From assembly GCA_963921195.1 (NCBI GenBank), contig OY992540.1, positions 79,907,337-79,971,336 of the forward strand: DNA of 64,000 bases, written 5' to 3'. Positions 34,061 through 45,214 of this stretch are shown here, piece after piece; the stretch's first letter is position 1, and each line of letters begins with the position of its first letter. Under the pieces are notes generated by a model. That model searched no databases. It was not told where the DNA came from and was given only the letters and a program-made list of their open reading frames with translations. A program made the translations under genes and the position numbers. The DNA comes from Pegoplata infirma. Lineage: Eukaryota > Arthropoda > Insecta > Diptera > Anthomyiidae.

Positions 34061-35245
34061 TTAAAAAAAAAAAAAAACGAGTGCCAAACATCGAGTGTCT
34101 ATCTTCTTTGTATCAAGTTTTCTAGAAGATGAAGCTTTTCAATCGATGTTATATTCTTTGTTCTTCATTATAATTATAAAATGATTAACTTTCATGGAGA
34201 ACCTTACTTTCCCGTATAGAAAATTGTGAATAAAAAATGTTTGAAACTCGCTGTTACGCACTCGTTTTTCATTTTTAATTCTGGCGTGAAACTATTATTT
34301 ATTTAGAAAAATTGTAAGTAAAATCGCCTCAGAATCAGAGTAGTTTTTTAATAAATTTCTTTTTTATAAAAATTTGGAATATATTAAATTGGAAAATTTT
34401 CCTCATAGTTTTGAAAAAAAAAACATCATGAAATCTGCAGGTAAATAAATTCAGTATGAATGTATAAATTAAAAAATTCATTGTATATTTAAAAACAAAA
34501 AAAAAATTAAAACTATAAAAAAATATAAAAATCATTAAAAAAAACTGTTTACTATATAGTAGTACTAATATTTAACACTAAACTAATTAATATATTAATT
34601 ATAAATGAAAATATATCACGACCTTAGGACAACAAGGTTCTATTGATGCCTATTTCTTTAAGCAAATAGAACCTTGTTGTCCTAAGGTATCGATATGGAA
34701 ACAAAAAATAAAAATAAAAAATATTACAAAATTAAATAAAAAAAAAATAGAAACACAAGATTTACTATAATAAACAATTTCAAAATTGAGTTCAATTACA
34801 TTAAATTTTAGTTTATAAAAGGGAACTTCATTTAGATTCTTTAATGTAGGGGTAGACGACAATATATATTATGTCTAATTAGTAATACTAAAAGTAAATA
34901 AATAAATATCAATCATTTTGTATAATTAAAAACAAAAAAAAAATACTAAAATACAATTTATAAAATGTAAACTGTTAGAATAAAGGAAACTTCAAAGCTT
35001 ATTAGCAAACCTTTTTTTTATTGTTTGGAAGGGAGGAGTTTAAAGAAATTAGTAGTGTGTGGTAAATTGTAGCGAGTTTTCCAAACGCCATAATTATATT
35101 AAAGCAAAATTCATGTTAAAAAGTGCTGGAAAGAAAAGAAAATGTTTAATTCATAAATTAGTTTATTTAGAGTAAATTGCTAAATTTTATGGTGTTATTT
35201 AATAAATAATAATTTACAATAAACGGAATTATTAAAAGAAAACAA
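34061..35245. other. AT-rich spacer containing one perfect hairpin
   Basis: No gene recognised. ACGAGTGC near 34079 and its inverse GCACTCGT near 34258 may be the ends of a short element. The hairpin at 34621-34688 is listed separately. Confidence 0.45.
34621..34688. other. Perfect 24-bp hairpin with 20-nt loop
   Basis: 34621-34644 (starting ACCTTAGGACAACAAGG) is the exact complement of 34665-34688. Mismatch-free pairing at this length inside very AT-rich DNA is notable. It could be a small TE remnant or an RNA hairpin; no promoter was identified. Confidence 0.8.
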
Positions 35246-36370
35246 GAGAAAAATTTTAATTCGGCGTTGCCGAACATTTGTTACCTTTCAAAATGTAAAA
35301 ATATTTTAATTTAAAAATAAGTAAAAAAGTTAAATTTGGCCTTGTCGGATGTATTGAAACGCTAAAAAATGTAAAAAAGATGATTTCAAAAAACTTTATT
35401 TAAAAAACAAAATACTTTTGAAAAAAAAAAAAAATCGAGAAAAAAACAAGTAAAAAAGTTAAATTCGGCCTTGCCGAATGTGGTAATACCCTCCACAAAT
35501 TCTAAAAGATTATTGCAAAAACTTTATTTAAAAGGAAATAAATTAAAAAAAAAAATCCGCGAAAAAAAAATTTTTCCGCGAAAAAAAAAATTGGTAAAAA
35601 TTTTTTTTTTTTCTTTTTATATCCAAAAATATGTTTGTTCTTGTTTAAATACCATTTGGTGTTTAATTATGTTCACATAAGTCAACCAGCAGCCTAATTA
35701 AAGCATTTTGCATTTTTAGGTTATGTTGAATGTACTAAAATTTTTGAGGTGTCCTTGCATATTCGTTCATAAATTTTGAACCGCTGAACCGATATCGCTC
35801 AAATGCAATACCAAACTTCTCGGGAGAACTTCCAATATATATGTTTAATAACAGTCACCTTTGTTTTGTATTTTGGACGTGATCACAATTTCCACAGACA
35901 GACAGACGGACATCGCTAGAATGTCTTAAAATAGATCGGGCATCATGAATATATATACTTTAGGGGGTCCCAGACCGATATTTCGATGAGTTACAAACGG
36001 AATGATAAACTTATATATACCCTCTATCACTAAGTGGAGGAAACAAAAATGTTGATAAAAAAAAATTGTAAAAAAAAAATCCGAAATTATTTTCTTTTGT
36101 TGTAAAAAAAATATGATCGTACTTGTTTAAATACCATTCGGTGTTCAATTCTGTTCCCATATGTCAACGAGCAGCCGAATTAAAGCATTTTGTATTTTTA
36201 GGTTATGTTGAATTTACCAAAATTTTTGAGGTGTCCCTACATTTTCGTTCATAACTTTTAATCCACTGAACCGATATCGCCCAATTGCAATATCAAACTT
36301 CTCGGAGCAACATTGAATCGAGAATCACCAATGTTTTGAGCTGTTACAAACGGAATGACAATCATGCATT
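35246..36370 (+). repeat. Cluster of mini-me-like elements
   Basis: Heads (AAGTAAAAAAGTTAAATT then CGGCCTTG) occur near 35250, 35320 and 35450; the last runs through a short GACAGACGGAC tract (about 35898), the core ATCGCTAGAATGTC and ATATATATACTTTAG to about 36045. A further partial copy at 36090-36370 lacks its head and core and is the site of a non-LTR insertion. Confidence 0.7.
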
Positions 36371-36383
36371 CTAATGCTATTTT

Positions 36384-37263
36384 GAGCTTGGATTGAGCCT
36401 GGCTCGTAGATTGCCAGATCATTGCAGTGTCTACCAGGCAGAGATGCTGGCAATAAAGGAAGTGGCTGACTGTTTGAGCTGCAATGTCTTGTCTACAACC
36501 GCAGTCAACATCTTTACTGACAGTCAAGCCGCGGTCAAGTCCCTGGATTCAATGTTTCTGAAAACAAGATCTGCCCTTAACTGCCGCACGTCTTTAAATG
36601 AGATGGCCAAGCAGTTTAACATACGACTCATATGGGTCCCAGGGCACAGAGACATTCCAGGGAATTGCAAAGCCGATGAGCTTGCAAGACTAGGAACTAC
36701 CTTACAGGTTCCAACAGAATTGGAATGTGTTGGTATGCCTCTAGAAACTTGCAAGCAAAACCTACGACTTTGTTCTGCGACGGAGACTAATCAAAGATGG
36801 GCAAATGGATGGACGTGTGAGACAACACGACTGATTTGGCCTTCTCTTAATCAGGGGCGCACAAGTGAGCTGATATCGCTTCCAAGAGGAGAGATTTCAA
36901 CGGTGGTTTCTATAATTACCGGACACTGTCTTATAGGGAAGCACGCAGAGCGGTTAAATGTGCCGTCGAATGACTTTTGCCGAAGTTGCATGGATGAAGA
37001 GAGTTGGAAACTATCGAACACTTTATTTGCCATTGCCCGGCACTTTCTGGTCAGCGACTTGCTTCACTGGGATCTAGGGAGCTGTACGATCTTTCAGATT
37101 TGTCGGATGTCAAAATTCAACATCTAAGGAGTTTCATAAGAAGCTCAAACTGGTTTAACGACAGGGACTAGTAGGGAAACCTATTACGATCCCGTGGTAT
37201 CACAATGGACCTCAGAGTCTACGTGTGTTGACGTAAAACGTCAGCAGCCACTTACAACCTAAC
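36384..37263 (+). mobile_element. 5'-truncated non-LTR retrotransposon insertion
   Basis: Carries the RNase H and C-terminal part of a non-LTR element and ends CAACCTAAC. A 13-bp direct repeat CTAATGCTATTTT flanks it (36371-36383 and 37264-37276), as expected from target-primed insertion with 5' truncation. There is no poly(A) tail. A sister copy on the minus strand lies in a HERC2 intron at 56545-58203. Confidence 0.88.
36393..37127 (+). pseudogene. RNase H / zinc-knuckle part of non-LTR ORF2, frameshifted
   Basis: RNase H catalytic blocks are visible: Glu in YQAEMLAIKE, Asp in IFTDSQAA, and His/Asp in VPGHRDIPGNCKADE. A C-terminal CRSC begins a zinc-binding block whose remaining ligands, EHFICHC, are in another frame, so a frameshift occurred near 37010; the shifted frame runs to a TAG near 37170. 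The RT part is missing because of 5' truncation. Closest to the RNase H-bearing I/R1/LOA group. Confidence 0.85.
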
Positions 37264-37276
37264 CTAATGCTATTTT

Positions 37277-37596
37277 TTATATAAAATTTTCATAATTTGG
37301 AAAAAAATATTTTTTTGCAATTTTTTTAAATTTAAATAGTTTTTTTTTTTTTAATTTCAATAATAAAATTTCTAAATTAAAATTCATAATTTATAGCTAA
37401 TATTAATTTTTAAATTACACTTACCAATTTTGTGTTTTTTTTTTTGCATAAATAATTTTAATTGTTTTATATTTTTAAACCACTACTTGTTTTTCATTTG
37501 TTTGTTTAAAACTTTATATTAAATTCAATTTTGTTTTTTTCTTCTATATTTGGTATATTGTTGTTTTTTTATTTTTAATTTTAAGATTTTGATCAT
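37277..37596. other. HERC2: HERC2 3' flank
   Basis: AT-rich DNA between the non-LTR insertion and the HERC2 stop. On the minus strand an AATAAA lies at about 37572-37567, 25 bases after the stop, and is the likely poly(A) signal. If right, the 3' UTR is very short. Confidence 0.5.
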
Positions 37597-37749
37597 TTAG
37601 GCTTCATGTGATGCTACTGATTCTAAGTCACTATTATCTTCGCTGCCGGTTGCTTCGGTGGGATCGCCCATAGCAACACGGGCATATTCATCAGTATCAA
37701 TACTTTTGCAAAAATGTATGGCATATTTAAGTTTTTCCATTAAAACGGC
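37597..37749 (-). CDS. HERC2: HERC2 last coding exon (HECT C-terminus)
   Basis: The 51-codon exon follows a TTTACATTTTCAG acceptor and ends in TAA (37599-37597). It reads [20 protein letters not shown], the nearly invariant C-terminal block of HERC2 HECT domains, then an acidic Ser-rich tail ending SVASHEA. Phase 0 agrees with the previous exon ending CK. It lies 8.57 kb from that exon, across an intron filled with repeats, and is too short to notice by length alone. Confidence 0.96.
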   Translation of the reverse strand, partial: AVLMEKLKYAIHFCKSIDTDEYARVAMGDPTEATGSEDNSDLESVASHEA

Positions 37750-37891
37750 CTGAAAATGTAAAGAAATTATTTTTTTTTTTTTTTTTAAATATACATTTTA
37801 TTTAGAAAAAAAAAATTGAGTTAAAAAGAAATATTCGAGTGAAGTGTGTGAAAAATAAAAACTAACGAAAATAATTTGAGTGAAGTTATTA

Positions 37892-38475
37892 AAAAACAAG
37901 TAAAAAAGTTAAATTCGGACTTGCCGAATGTAGTAATACCCTCCACAATTTCAAAAAGATTATTGCAAAAACTTTTTTAAAAGGAAATTACTTTTGAAAA
38001 AAAAAATAAAAAATTTTGAAAAAAAATTTCCGCAAAAAAAAATTTTGGTAAAAAAAAAATCCGCGATTTTTTCTTTTTTTGTCAAAAAATATGTTGGTAC
38101 TTGTTTAAATACTATTTGGTGTTCAATTATGTTCACATATGTCAACCAGAAGCCGAATTAAAGCATTTTGTATTTTTAGGTTATGTTGAATGTACTGAAA
38201 TTTTTGAGGTGTGCTTACATTTTCGTTCATTACTTTTGAACCGCTGAACCGATATCGCTCAAATGCAATACCAAACTTCTCGGGAGAACTTCCAATAAAT
38301 ATGTTAAGTTTCAGTCATTTCTGTGCAATATTTTTTCCGTGATAGCATTTTCCAGACAGACAGACGGACATCGCTAGAATGTCTTTAAATCGATCGGGCA
38401 TCTTGAATATATATACTTTATGGGGTCCCAGACCGATATTTCGATGAGTTACAAATGGAATGACAAACTTATATA
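37892..38475 (+). repeat. mini-me-like element, first part
   Basis: Head AACAAGTAAAAAAGTTAAAT, CCCTCCACAATT, GACAGACAGACGGAC at about 38354, core ATCGCTAGAATGTC, then ATATATATACTTTATGG. It is interrupted in its TATATA tract by a fold-back element and resumes at 40705 (TATACCCTCTATCACT ... GTGGAGGGTATAAAAAG at about 40865). Confidence 0.8.
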
Positions 38476-40704
38476 TGAGGCATTCCACACCAAATGTCCC
38501 GCTACAGAAAAACATGTGTCCCGTAAATTTCTGAATAGGTTGTTTGGATAGCCCTACATGTAACTAAGAAAATTGCGTTTTTGGTTTTTCAAATTTTCGA
38601 AAACTGGGCTTAGGAGGCGTGGTCAAATATTGGAAAAATGGTAAAATTTGTGGCGAGTTGCCTTGATTAAATATTTATCACATTAAAACGGAATGCACCA
38701 CAATGTCAAAAATTTACGTTCTTATATAGTTTTGTATGGGCTATCGATTAAATTTTTTTTTTTTTGGAAAATTTTCAGAACCCGTTCTGAAATTTTCCAT
38801 TTTTTAAAAAAGTCAATTTATCAAAAATCCGGCCACTTTTTTTTCTTTTTTCTTTATTTTTTCAAAAGTTTAGATGTTTGTCCATCCACACAAAAAAAAT
38901 CAGAAACACGTTCATCTTTTTTTTCGAGAAAATCGCATTTGAACTTTAAATTTCATAACAATTTTGTTATTTGCTTGTATTTCTTTGTTTTAAAGTTGCG
39001 AATGAGTAATATTAATTGCATAAATATTCGTCATACGCTCTGTTGACACAAGAAAATACAAGCAAATTACTAAATTGTTATGAAATTTAAAGTTCAAATG
39101 CGATTTTCTCGAAAAAAAAGATGAACGTGTTTCTGATTTTTTTGTGTGTGGATGGACAAACATCTAAACTTTTAAAAAAATAAATAAAAAACAAGTAGAA
39201 AAATTAAATTCGACTTAATCGAATCTATGAATACCCTCCACAATGTAATCTGACAGTAATTTTCTAAAAAAAATTCCAAAAAATTGCATTACATATTTTT
39301 TATTAGAAATGTGTGTATTATTTTGAGACAAATTTTCTTTTAATCAATCAAATTTTTTTGAGTGTAAAATTTTTTTGACTGTCAACATTTTTTTGAGTCT
39401 GCCATTTCATTAAAAAAAAATAATAATGTGTACATTTTTTTTTGAGTGTAACATTTTTTTTGAGTGTAAATATTTTTTTAGTGTACAATTTCTTTGAGTA
39501 ACAAATTACTTTGTAAAATATTTTTGTTGTTTTATACCTATATGTAATACAAAAAAAAAACTATTTCACATATTTTCCACTTTTTATATTACTATCCTCT
39601 TCTTTAAAAACCAAAAACAAATTAACATTCAATCATACACATACTTTATTTGATTTTTCCCGTTACATACAGTTACACTAACAATAACAAAGCAATAACA
39701 AATATTTACTTGTCTAACAACTTAGCTACACCCCACGACAAGAAAACAAACAACAACAATTTTTACAAATCTGGTATTTCACCATGCCCTTAAAACTTGT
39801 TTAACGAGTTTTCAACAGTTTAAGGTGAAACAAATCTGAAATGCTGTGCTTTGCTTATAACTTTTGAACCACTGAACCGATTTTGCTGAAATTCAAAACC
39901 AAACAGCCTTGGGGAACGACAAATATATATGCTAAGCTTCAGCCCCTGCAGAATTGTCTTTCGAAAGTTATAGTGGTTTTAATCTTGTAAATTCGAAAAA
40001 TACCTTTGCCGAAATTTACTATTTTGCTCATAACTTTTGAACCACTGGACCGATTTCGCTGGATTGCAATACCAACCTGACCCGGTAAATGTAGAACATA
40101 TAAGTCAAACTTCAGGAGCCTCCGTAAAGTCTTTCAAAAGTTAGCGTGTTTTCAACGGACAGACAGACAGACGGACGGACGGACGGACGGACGGACGGAC
40201 ATCGCTAGATCGACTTAAAATCGATCAAGGATCATGAATATATATACTTTATGGGGTCCTAGACCAATATTTCGATGTGTTACAAACGGAATGACAAACT
40301 TATATATACCCTCTATCACTAGAGTGGAGGGTATAATAAAAAAAAAGTGGCCGGATTTTTGATAAATTGACTTTTTTAAAAAATGGAAAATTTCAGAACG
40401 GGTTCTGAAAATTTTCCGAAAAAAAAATTGTAATCGATAGCCCATACAAAACTATATAAGAACGTAAATTTTTGACATTGTGGTGCATTCCGTTTTAATG
40501 TGATAAATATTTAATCAAGGCAACTCGCCACAAATTTGACCATTTTTCCAATATTTGACCACGCCTCCTAAGCCCAGTTTTTGAAAAATTGAAAAACCAA
40601 AAACGCAATTTTCTAAGTTCCATATAGGGCTATCCATATCACCTATTCAGAAGTTTACGGTACACATGTTTTTTTTCGCTGGACATTTGGTGTGGAATGC
40701 CTCA
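38476..40704. mobile_element. Long fold-back element (TGAGGCATTCC ends), with a mini-me inside
   Basis: Begins TGAGGCATTCCACACCAAAT and ends with its complement, flanked by TATA on both sides. The arms pair over about 0.55 kb to an axis near 39025; the right arm is interrupted by a mini-me element (39189-40338). Two opposite-strand open frames with the same residues (RTRSEIFHFLKKSIYQKSG) are mirror images and not evidence of coding. Non-autonomous. Confidence 0.85.
39189..40338 (+). repeat. mini-me-like element nested in fold-back arm
   Basis: Head ACAAGTAGAAAAATTAAATT, a long GACAGACAGACGGACGGAC tract (40158-40200), core ATCGCTAGATCGACTTAAAA, ATATATATACTTTATGG, and end GGAGGGTATAATA. It is nearly twice the length of its neighbours owing to an inserted TTTGAGTGTAA-rich segment at 39350-39500. 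Confidence 0.8.
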
Positions 40705-40885
40705 TATACCCTCTATCACTAATAGTGCGATTCGCTATCTCGGTCGAAGTGAGTGACTACAAAATTTGTACGTAAAACAAAAACAAAAAACTCAAATTTG
40801 TTTTTGTTTTACGTACAAAATTTCTAGTCACTCACTTTGTACGACATACTGAATCAGGACATAAGTGGAGGGTATAAAAAGTTTT
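40705..40885 (+). repeat. mini-me 3' end with a palindromic insertion
   Basis: Resumes the mini-me after the fold-back. AGTGAGTGACTACAAAATTT and GTACGTAAAACAAAAAC are mirrored at 40799-40836, a small hairpin MITE within the mini-me tail. Confidence 0.65.
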
Positions 40886-41150
40886 CTTTTTGTACCCTCT
40901 TTTTAGCTCCTTAAAATCGAAATTTTCCAAAACCTTTTTACAAAATTTTTTGTTTCCCATTAAAATCGAAAAATGGAAAATGTTTTTTTTTTACCGAAAG
41001 GCTATTTCAAAATGCTGTAACCATTATTTCAGGAGAAAGAAAAAAGTACCAAAATAAACTATTTTCCCCCTTTGAATCGGAATTTCCAAAAAGTACTTTT
41101 TTTAAGTATTGTTCCGCCGGAGGATCCTATATTCCAAATTTCATGTTTCT
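40886..41150. repeat. GTACCAAAAGTACAC repeat field, part 1
   Basis: Diverged copies of a block with AGTACCAAAA, ACCGAAGGA and ATTTCAAGTTTCTA. The same repeat resumes at 43640. Confidence 0.55.
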
Positions 41151-42531
41151 AAGTGAGCTAAAACACCTCAATTCAACCGAGGAGTTGACCGCACCCCCTC
41201 CAAATTTAATAAAATTAAGTACTGGGGTTTACTTTAATAAAAAAGAGATTTTGCCAATTTTTCAGGCTTCTGGTCATTCCAGTATTCGAGATATTCGGTC
41301 TTGATAATTAACAAAATTTTATATATTTGACAAAAGTGTTTTGAGATAAATAAAGATATCTCGAAGAGTAATAACAATACAGGTCTCAGTTAGGTTGCTA
41401 ATAATAGGTAATGAGACAGCCTTTACAATGACATTCCCCAAGTTTTTTTTTGAAAAAGGTCAAAGTTCATTGGTTTTAACCTTAATTTTTGGAGAGCTAT
41501 ATCTCAAAAAACGATATTTTTAAAATTTTGAAAAAAATATATATTGTTAAGAATCACCTATACTACTTAAGTTTCAATTTTCAGGATGGTGTCTTCATTG
41601 GAACTTTTTATATTAATATAAACATTGTGACAGGAAAGAAAAAGCGGTGTAATTTCCCTTAGAAAAAAAAAATATTTTTTTTCTCTTTGAAATTCTGGTA
41701 CCAAAATTAATTTTTCTGAATGTTTTTGACGTGCTGAGTCCAAATATGACCTTTGAACTGGCCTATCGCTATTACTTTTCAAGATATATGCACCTAAATG
41801 TTCAAAAAAAAACACAGCAATAGCGTTTTAGCAATTTTCACACATTTATGTGCAGATATCTCGAAAACTAATAGCGATAGGCCAGTTCAAAGGTCATATT
41901 TGGACTCAGCACGTCAAAAACATTCAGAAAAACGAATTTTGCTACCAGAATTTCAAAGAGAAAAAAAAAAAATATTTATTTTTCTAAGGGAAATTACATC
42001 GCTATTTCTTTCCTGTCACAATGTTTCTATTAATATAAAAAGTTCCAATGAAGACTCCATCCTGAAAATTTAAACTTAAGTAGTATAGGTGATTCTTAAC
42101 AACATATATTTTTTCCAAAATTTTAAAAATATCGTTTTTTGAGATATAGCTCTCCAAAAATTAAGGTTAAAACCAACCCAATTAGAAATTTTGTCTTTAA
42201 GACATTGTCAGTAATGATTCATCAGGTAGAAGTCAGCAAGTGAATACATTTTACTAAAGACAACTTAAGGACATGTCATAATTTTTGTCGGAGCTCCCCA
42301 AGTTCTATAAATGTACTGACTTGTCATATAAGTTGTCTTATCAGTTTAGAAAAATGATGTCTTTAATGCTGACAATTATATAGCAAATCCGACCAATCAC
42401 TAAAAATTTTTTTCCCGATGTAAAATCGATGTAATTTTGTATAATCCTTTAAAACTCTTTTAGTTTTCTTTGTAATTAAAAAAATAAAATTGAATTGGTC
42501 TTAAAACAATAAAAAAAAATAAAAAAAAAAA

Positions 42532-42615
42532 ATCCGCGACCGGGGATTGAACCGAGGCCAAAAATCTACAACACGTAAGCTGTCGAACCTGCTAGACAAC
42601 TAGGCCAATCACAAC
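42532..42615 (-). other. tRNA-like unit (minus strand) in TIR element
   Basis: On the minus strand: A box TGGCCTAGTTG (42607-42597), B box GGTTCAATCCC (42553-42543), then GGTCGCGGATT and a long T-run. The B box is consensus. It resembles a tRNA-derived Pol III unit; the region between the boxes is longer than in a plain tRNA. Confidence 0.7.
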
Positions 42616-42982
42616 TTAAAATTGTTTGTAATAAAATATAATTTGAAATCATAATATTTTCAAATTTGTCAAAACCAAAATAAATTGAATATATCGTCAC
42701 CTTAATTGTAAAGGGCTCCTGCAATATTATTTTTGTAAATATTTTTTTTTGTTTTGTATAAATAATATTAAAAACAACTAAGATACGCCTAAATAACTCT
42801 AACAAAATCTTGTTAAATAGGATGAAACCAAATTCCAATTAATATTTAAAAAAATGTTATATTTGAGAAAAAAAAAATCATATTGTAGCATTTTTCAATT
42901 CAGGTGACGAAATATATATAACAGGACAGTTCAAATAATAAATTAATTTAAATTTGTTTTTAAATAAACACATTTATTATCA

Positions 42983-43052
42983 AAGTTTGGCTAAAGGGGT
43001 AAGGTGCTAGACCAGTAAACAGAAGGTTCTGAGTTCGCGGACCAAGTGAGGC
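42983..43052 (+). other. tRNA-like unit (plus strand) in TIR element
   Basis: A box TGGCTAAAGGGG (42988-42999) and B box GAGTTCGCGGACC (43031-43043). No T-run follows directly. Weaker than the minus-strand unit. Confidence 0.55.
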
Positions 43053-43640
43053 AGATCAAAATAGTAAGTTTTAAAAAATTAAATTTAAGAAATGGACAGA
43101 TCAAAATAGTAAGTAGTGTAAATTAAAAGACGTGATTAATAAATTTTAAATTTTTGGACGATCTCAGACGTACTATGTACTTGTCATAATGTGGTCAGCA
43201 CTATTGACTATCTGAATACTTGTCGGCGAGGAATTTTGACAAAATACTTGAAAAAGTCAGGAGGTGTCATGAGGTTTTTTTGTATGGTCAGATATTTTTC
43301 AGTCAGCAGGTACACTGACATTGTCATGAGGAAGTCTTTGAGATGTCTTAACGACATTTCTAATTGGGAATGACCTTGTACCTTTTTCAAAAAAAATCTT
43401 GGGGAACGCCATTTTAAAGGCTGTCTCATTACCTATTATTTGCGACCGAGTTATCTTTATTTATCTCAAAACACTTTTGTCAAATATATACGATTTTGCC
43501 AATAGTGCCAAAATTTTGGCACTATGATTTTTTGTAAGGGCCCAACTATATTCAAAGTTTCATCAAATTCAAAAGGGGTGAGGTCAAATATGCTACTTTT
43601 TTCGGTTGAATTGAGGTGTTTTAACTCAAGTTCATATATC

Positions 43641-44603
43641 CAGGAGGTAAATTTTCATTCCAAATTTTAAGTCTCTATCTTTAGTAGATTTGGATGGGCG
43701 ATGTTTTCAAGGAAAAAAGAAATTTGAATAAAAATAAGTGTGAGTGAAAAAAAATGTAGAGAGAAAAAATATTGTGAGTAAAAAAAAAAATTTATGAAAA
43801 ATTTCAGAAAAAAGTATCATTCCATATCGTTTCCTGCCCAAAAGTACACTTTTTAAACTTTTAGTAACGGAATTTACAAAAAATTATTTAAACAGAATGT
43901 TTTTTTTTTCACGGAAGGAACCAACATTCTAAATTTCAAGCTTCTGGACCAATTTTTCGGAAACAATAAAAAGTACCAAAAGTACACTTTTGAACTCCGC
44001 TAAGAAACAAAATCTCCAAAAAGTACTTTCTTCAGATTTTTTTTTTTTCACCGAAGAATACTTTATTCCAAATTTCAGGATAACTTTTTCAGGAAAAAGT
44101 ACAATTTGTAATCCCACTTATAGACGGAATTTTTAAAAATTACTTTTTCCAGAATGTTTTCTTCGCCGAAGGATTCTACATTCTAAACTTCAAATGTCTA
44201 AAATTATTAGTTCGGGATGTATAAAATGTACCAAAAGTACACCTTTTACCCTTAGAAACTTTTTCTAGAATATTTTCCTGATTGTACTTTTTCATGTTGT
44301 TTTTTCTTTATTCCAAATTTCAAGCATCTACGATCAAATTTTTATCTCACTAAAAAACGGATTTATTTTTTCACCGTAGGATCCTGCATTCAAAATTTCA
44401 AGTTTCTAGAACCATAATGTCAGGAAATATAAAAAGTACCGAAAGTACACTTCTTTACCCATTTTACCCCCCCCTTTGAAACGGAATTTCTAAAAAGTAT
44501 TTTTTCCAGAATGTTTTTTTTTTACCGAAGGATTAAATTACAAATTTCAAGTTTCTGGGACCATTTTTGCAGAAAATATAAAAAGTACCAAAAGTATTTC
44601 AAA
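43641..44603. repeat. GTACCAAAAGTACAC repeat field, part 2
   Basis: Diverged tandem copies, roughly 120-150 bp apart, each with AAAAGTACCAAAAGTACAC, TTTTACCC, AATTTCTAAAAAGTA and CCAAATTTCAAGTTTCTA. Continues in parts at 45116-46300 and again at 61260-61830. Confidence 0.7.
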
Positions 44604-45115
44604 CAAGTAAAAAAAGTTAAATTCGGCCTTGCCAGATGTATTAATACCCTCCACAATGTAAACAAGATTATTTACAAAAAAAAAATTGTGGAAAAAAAAT
44701 TTCCGGAAAAAATTTTTTGGTGAAAAAAAAAATCCGCGACATTGTTTTTTGCAAAAAATATGTTAATTTTTGCTTAAAAACTATTCGTCATCGAATTTCG
44801 TTCAAATATGTCAACCAGCAGCCAAATTCAAGCATTTTGTATTTTTAGGTTATGTGGAATGTACCAAAATTTTCGAGGTGTCCTTACATTTTCGTTCATA
44901 ACTTTTGAACCACTGAACCGATTTCGCTCAAATGCAATACCAAACTGCTCAGGACAACAACAAGTAAATATGATAAGTGTCAGTTATATCGATGTTAGTC
45001 TGTCAACGGACAGACTAACATCGCTAGAATGTCTTAAAATCGATCACTGATCAATAATATATGGGGTCCCAGACTGATATTTCGATGAGTTGCAATCGGA
45101 ATGACAAACTTATTC
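44604..45115 (+). repeat. mini-me-like element
   Basis: Head ACAAGTAAAAAAAGTTAAAT, CCCTCCACAATG, core ATCGCTAGAATGTCTTAAAA after an abbreviated GACAGAC tract. It lacks the long GGAC microsatellite and the 3' GAGGGTATA. Confidence 0.75.
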
Positions 45116-45214
45116 CGTATATAAAAAGTACTTTTTCTAAAATAGGATCCTATATTCTAAATTTCGAGTTTCTAAGATCATTATTACAGGAAATATTAAA
45201 AGTACCAAAAGCAC

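Larger units (their letters stand above)
42177..43368. mobile_element. TIR element carrying two tRNA-like units
   Basis: Ends CCCAATTAGAAATTTTGTCTT and the complement CCCAATTAGAAATGTCGTTAAG. AA flanks both sides. The intact left arm of the surrounding palindrome shows the empty site, CCAATGAACTTTGACC, so a 2-bp duplication of AA can be read directly. Subterminal blocks repeat GACATTGTCA/TGACATTGTC and AAGTCAGCAA-type words. No transposase frame. Confidence 0.87.
41150..43640. repeat. Large inverted repeat interrupted by a TIR element
   Basis: Left arm about 41150-41810 pairs with right arm about 41815-42176 plus 43371-43640. Landmarks TCGATAGGCCAGTTCAAAGG, TTTGGACTCAGCACGTC, GTGACAGGAAAG and ACACCTCAATTCAACCGA occur in both arms. 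The right arm is split by the element at 42177-43368. Open frames on both strands near 41800 are mirror images and not genes. Confidence 0.88.

Noticed and set aside
38693..39046. 118-codon plus-strand frame
   Set aside because: Mirror image of a minus-strand frame at 40215-40445 in the fold-back element; low-complexity Phe-rich sequence.
41567..42073. Two related frames on opposite strands (NSDRPVQRSYLDSARQKHSE)
   Set aside because: They are the two arms of one palindrome; similarity follows from the DNA symmetry.
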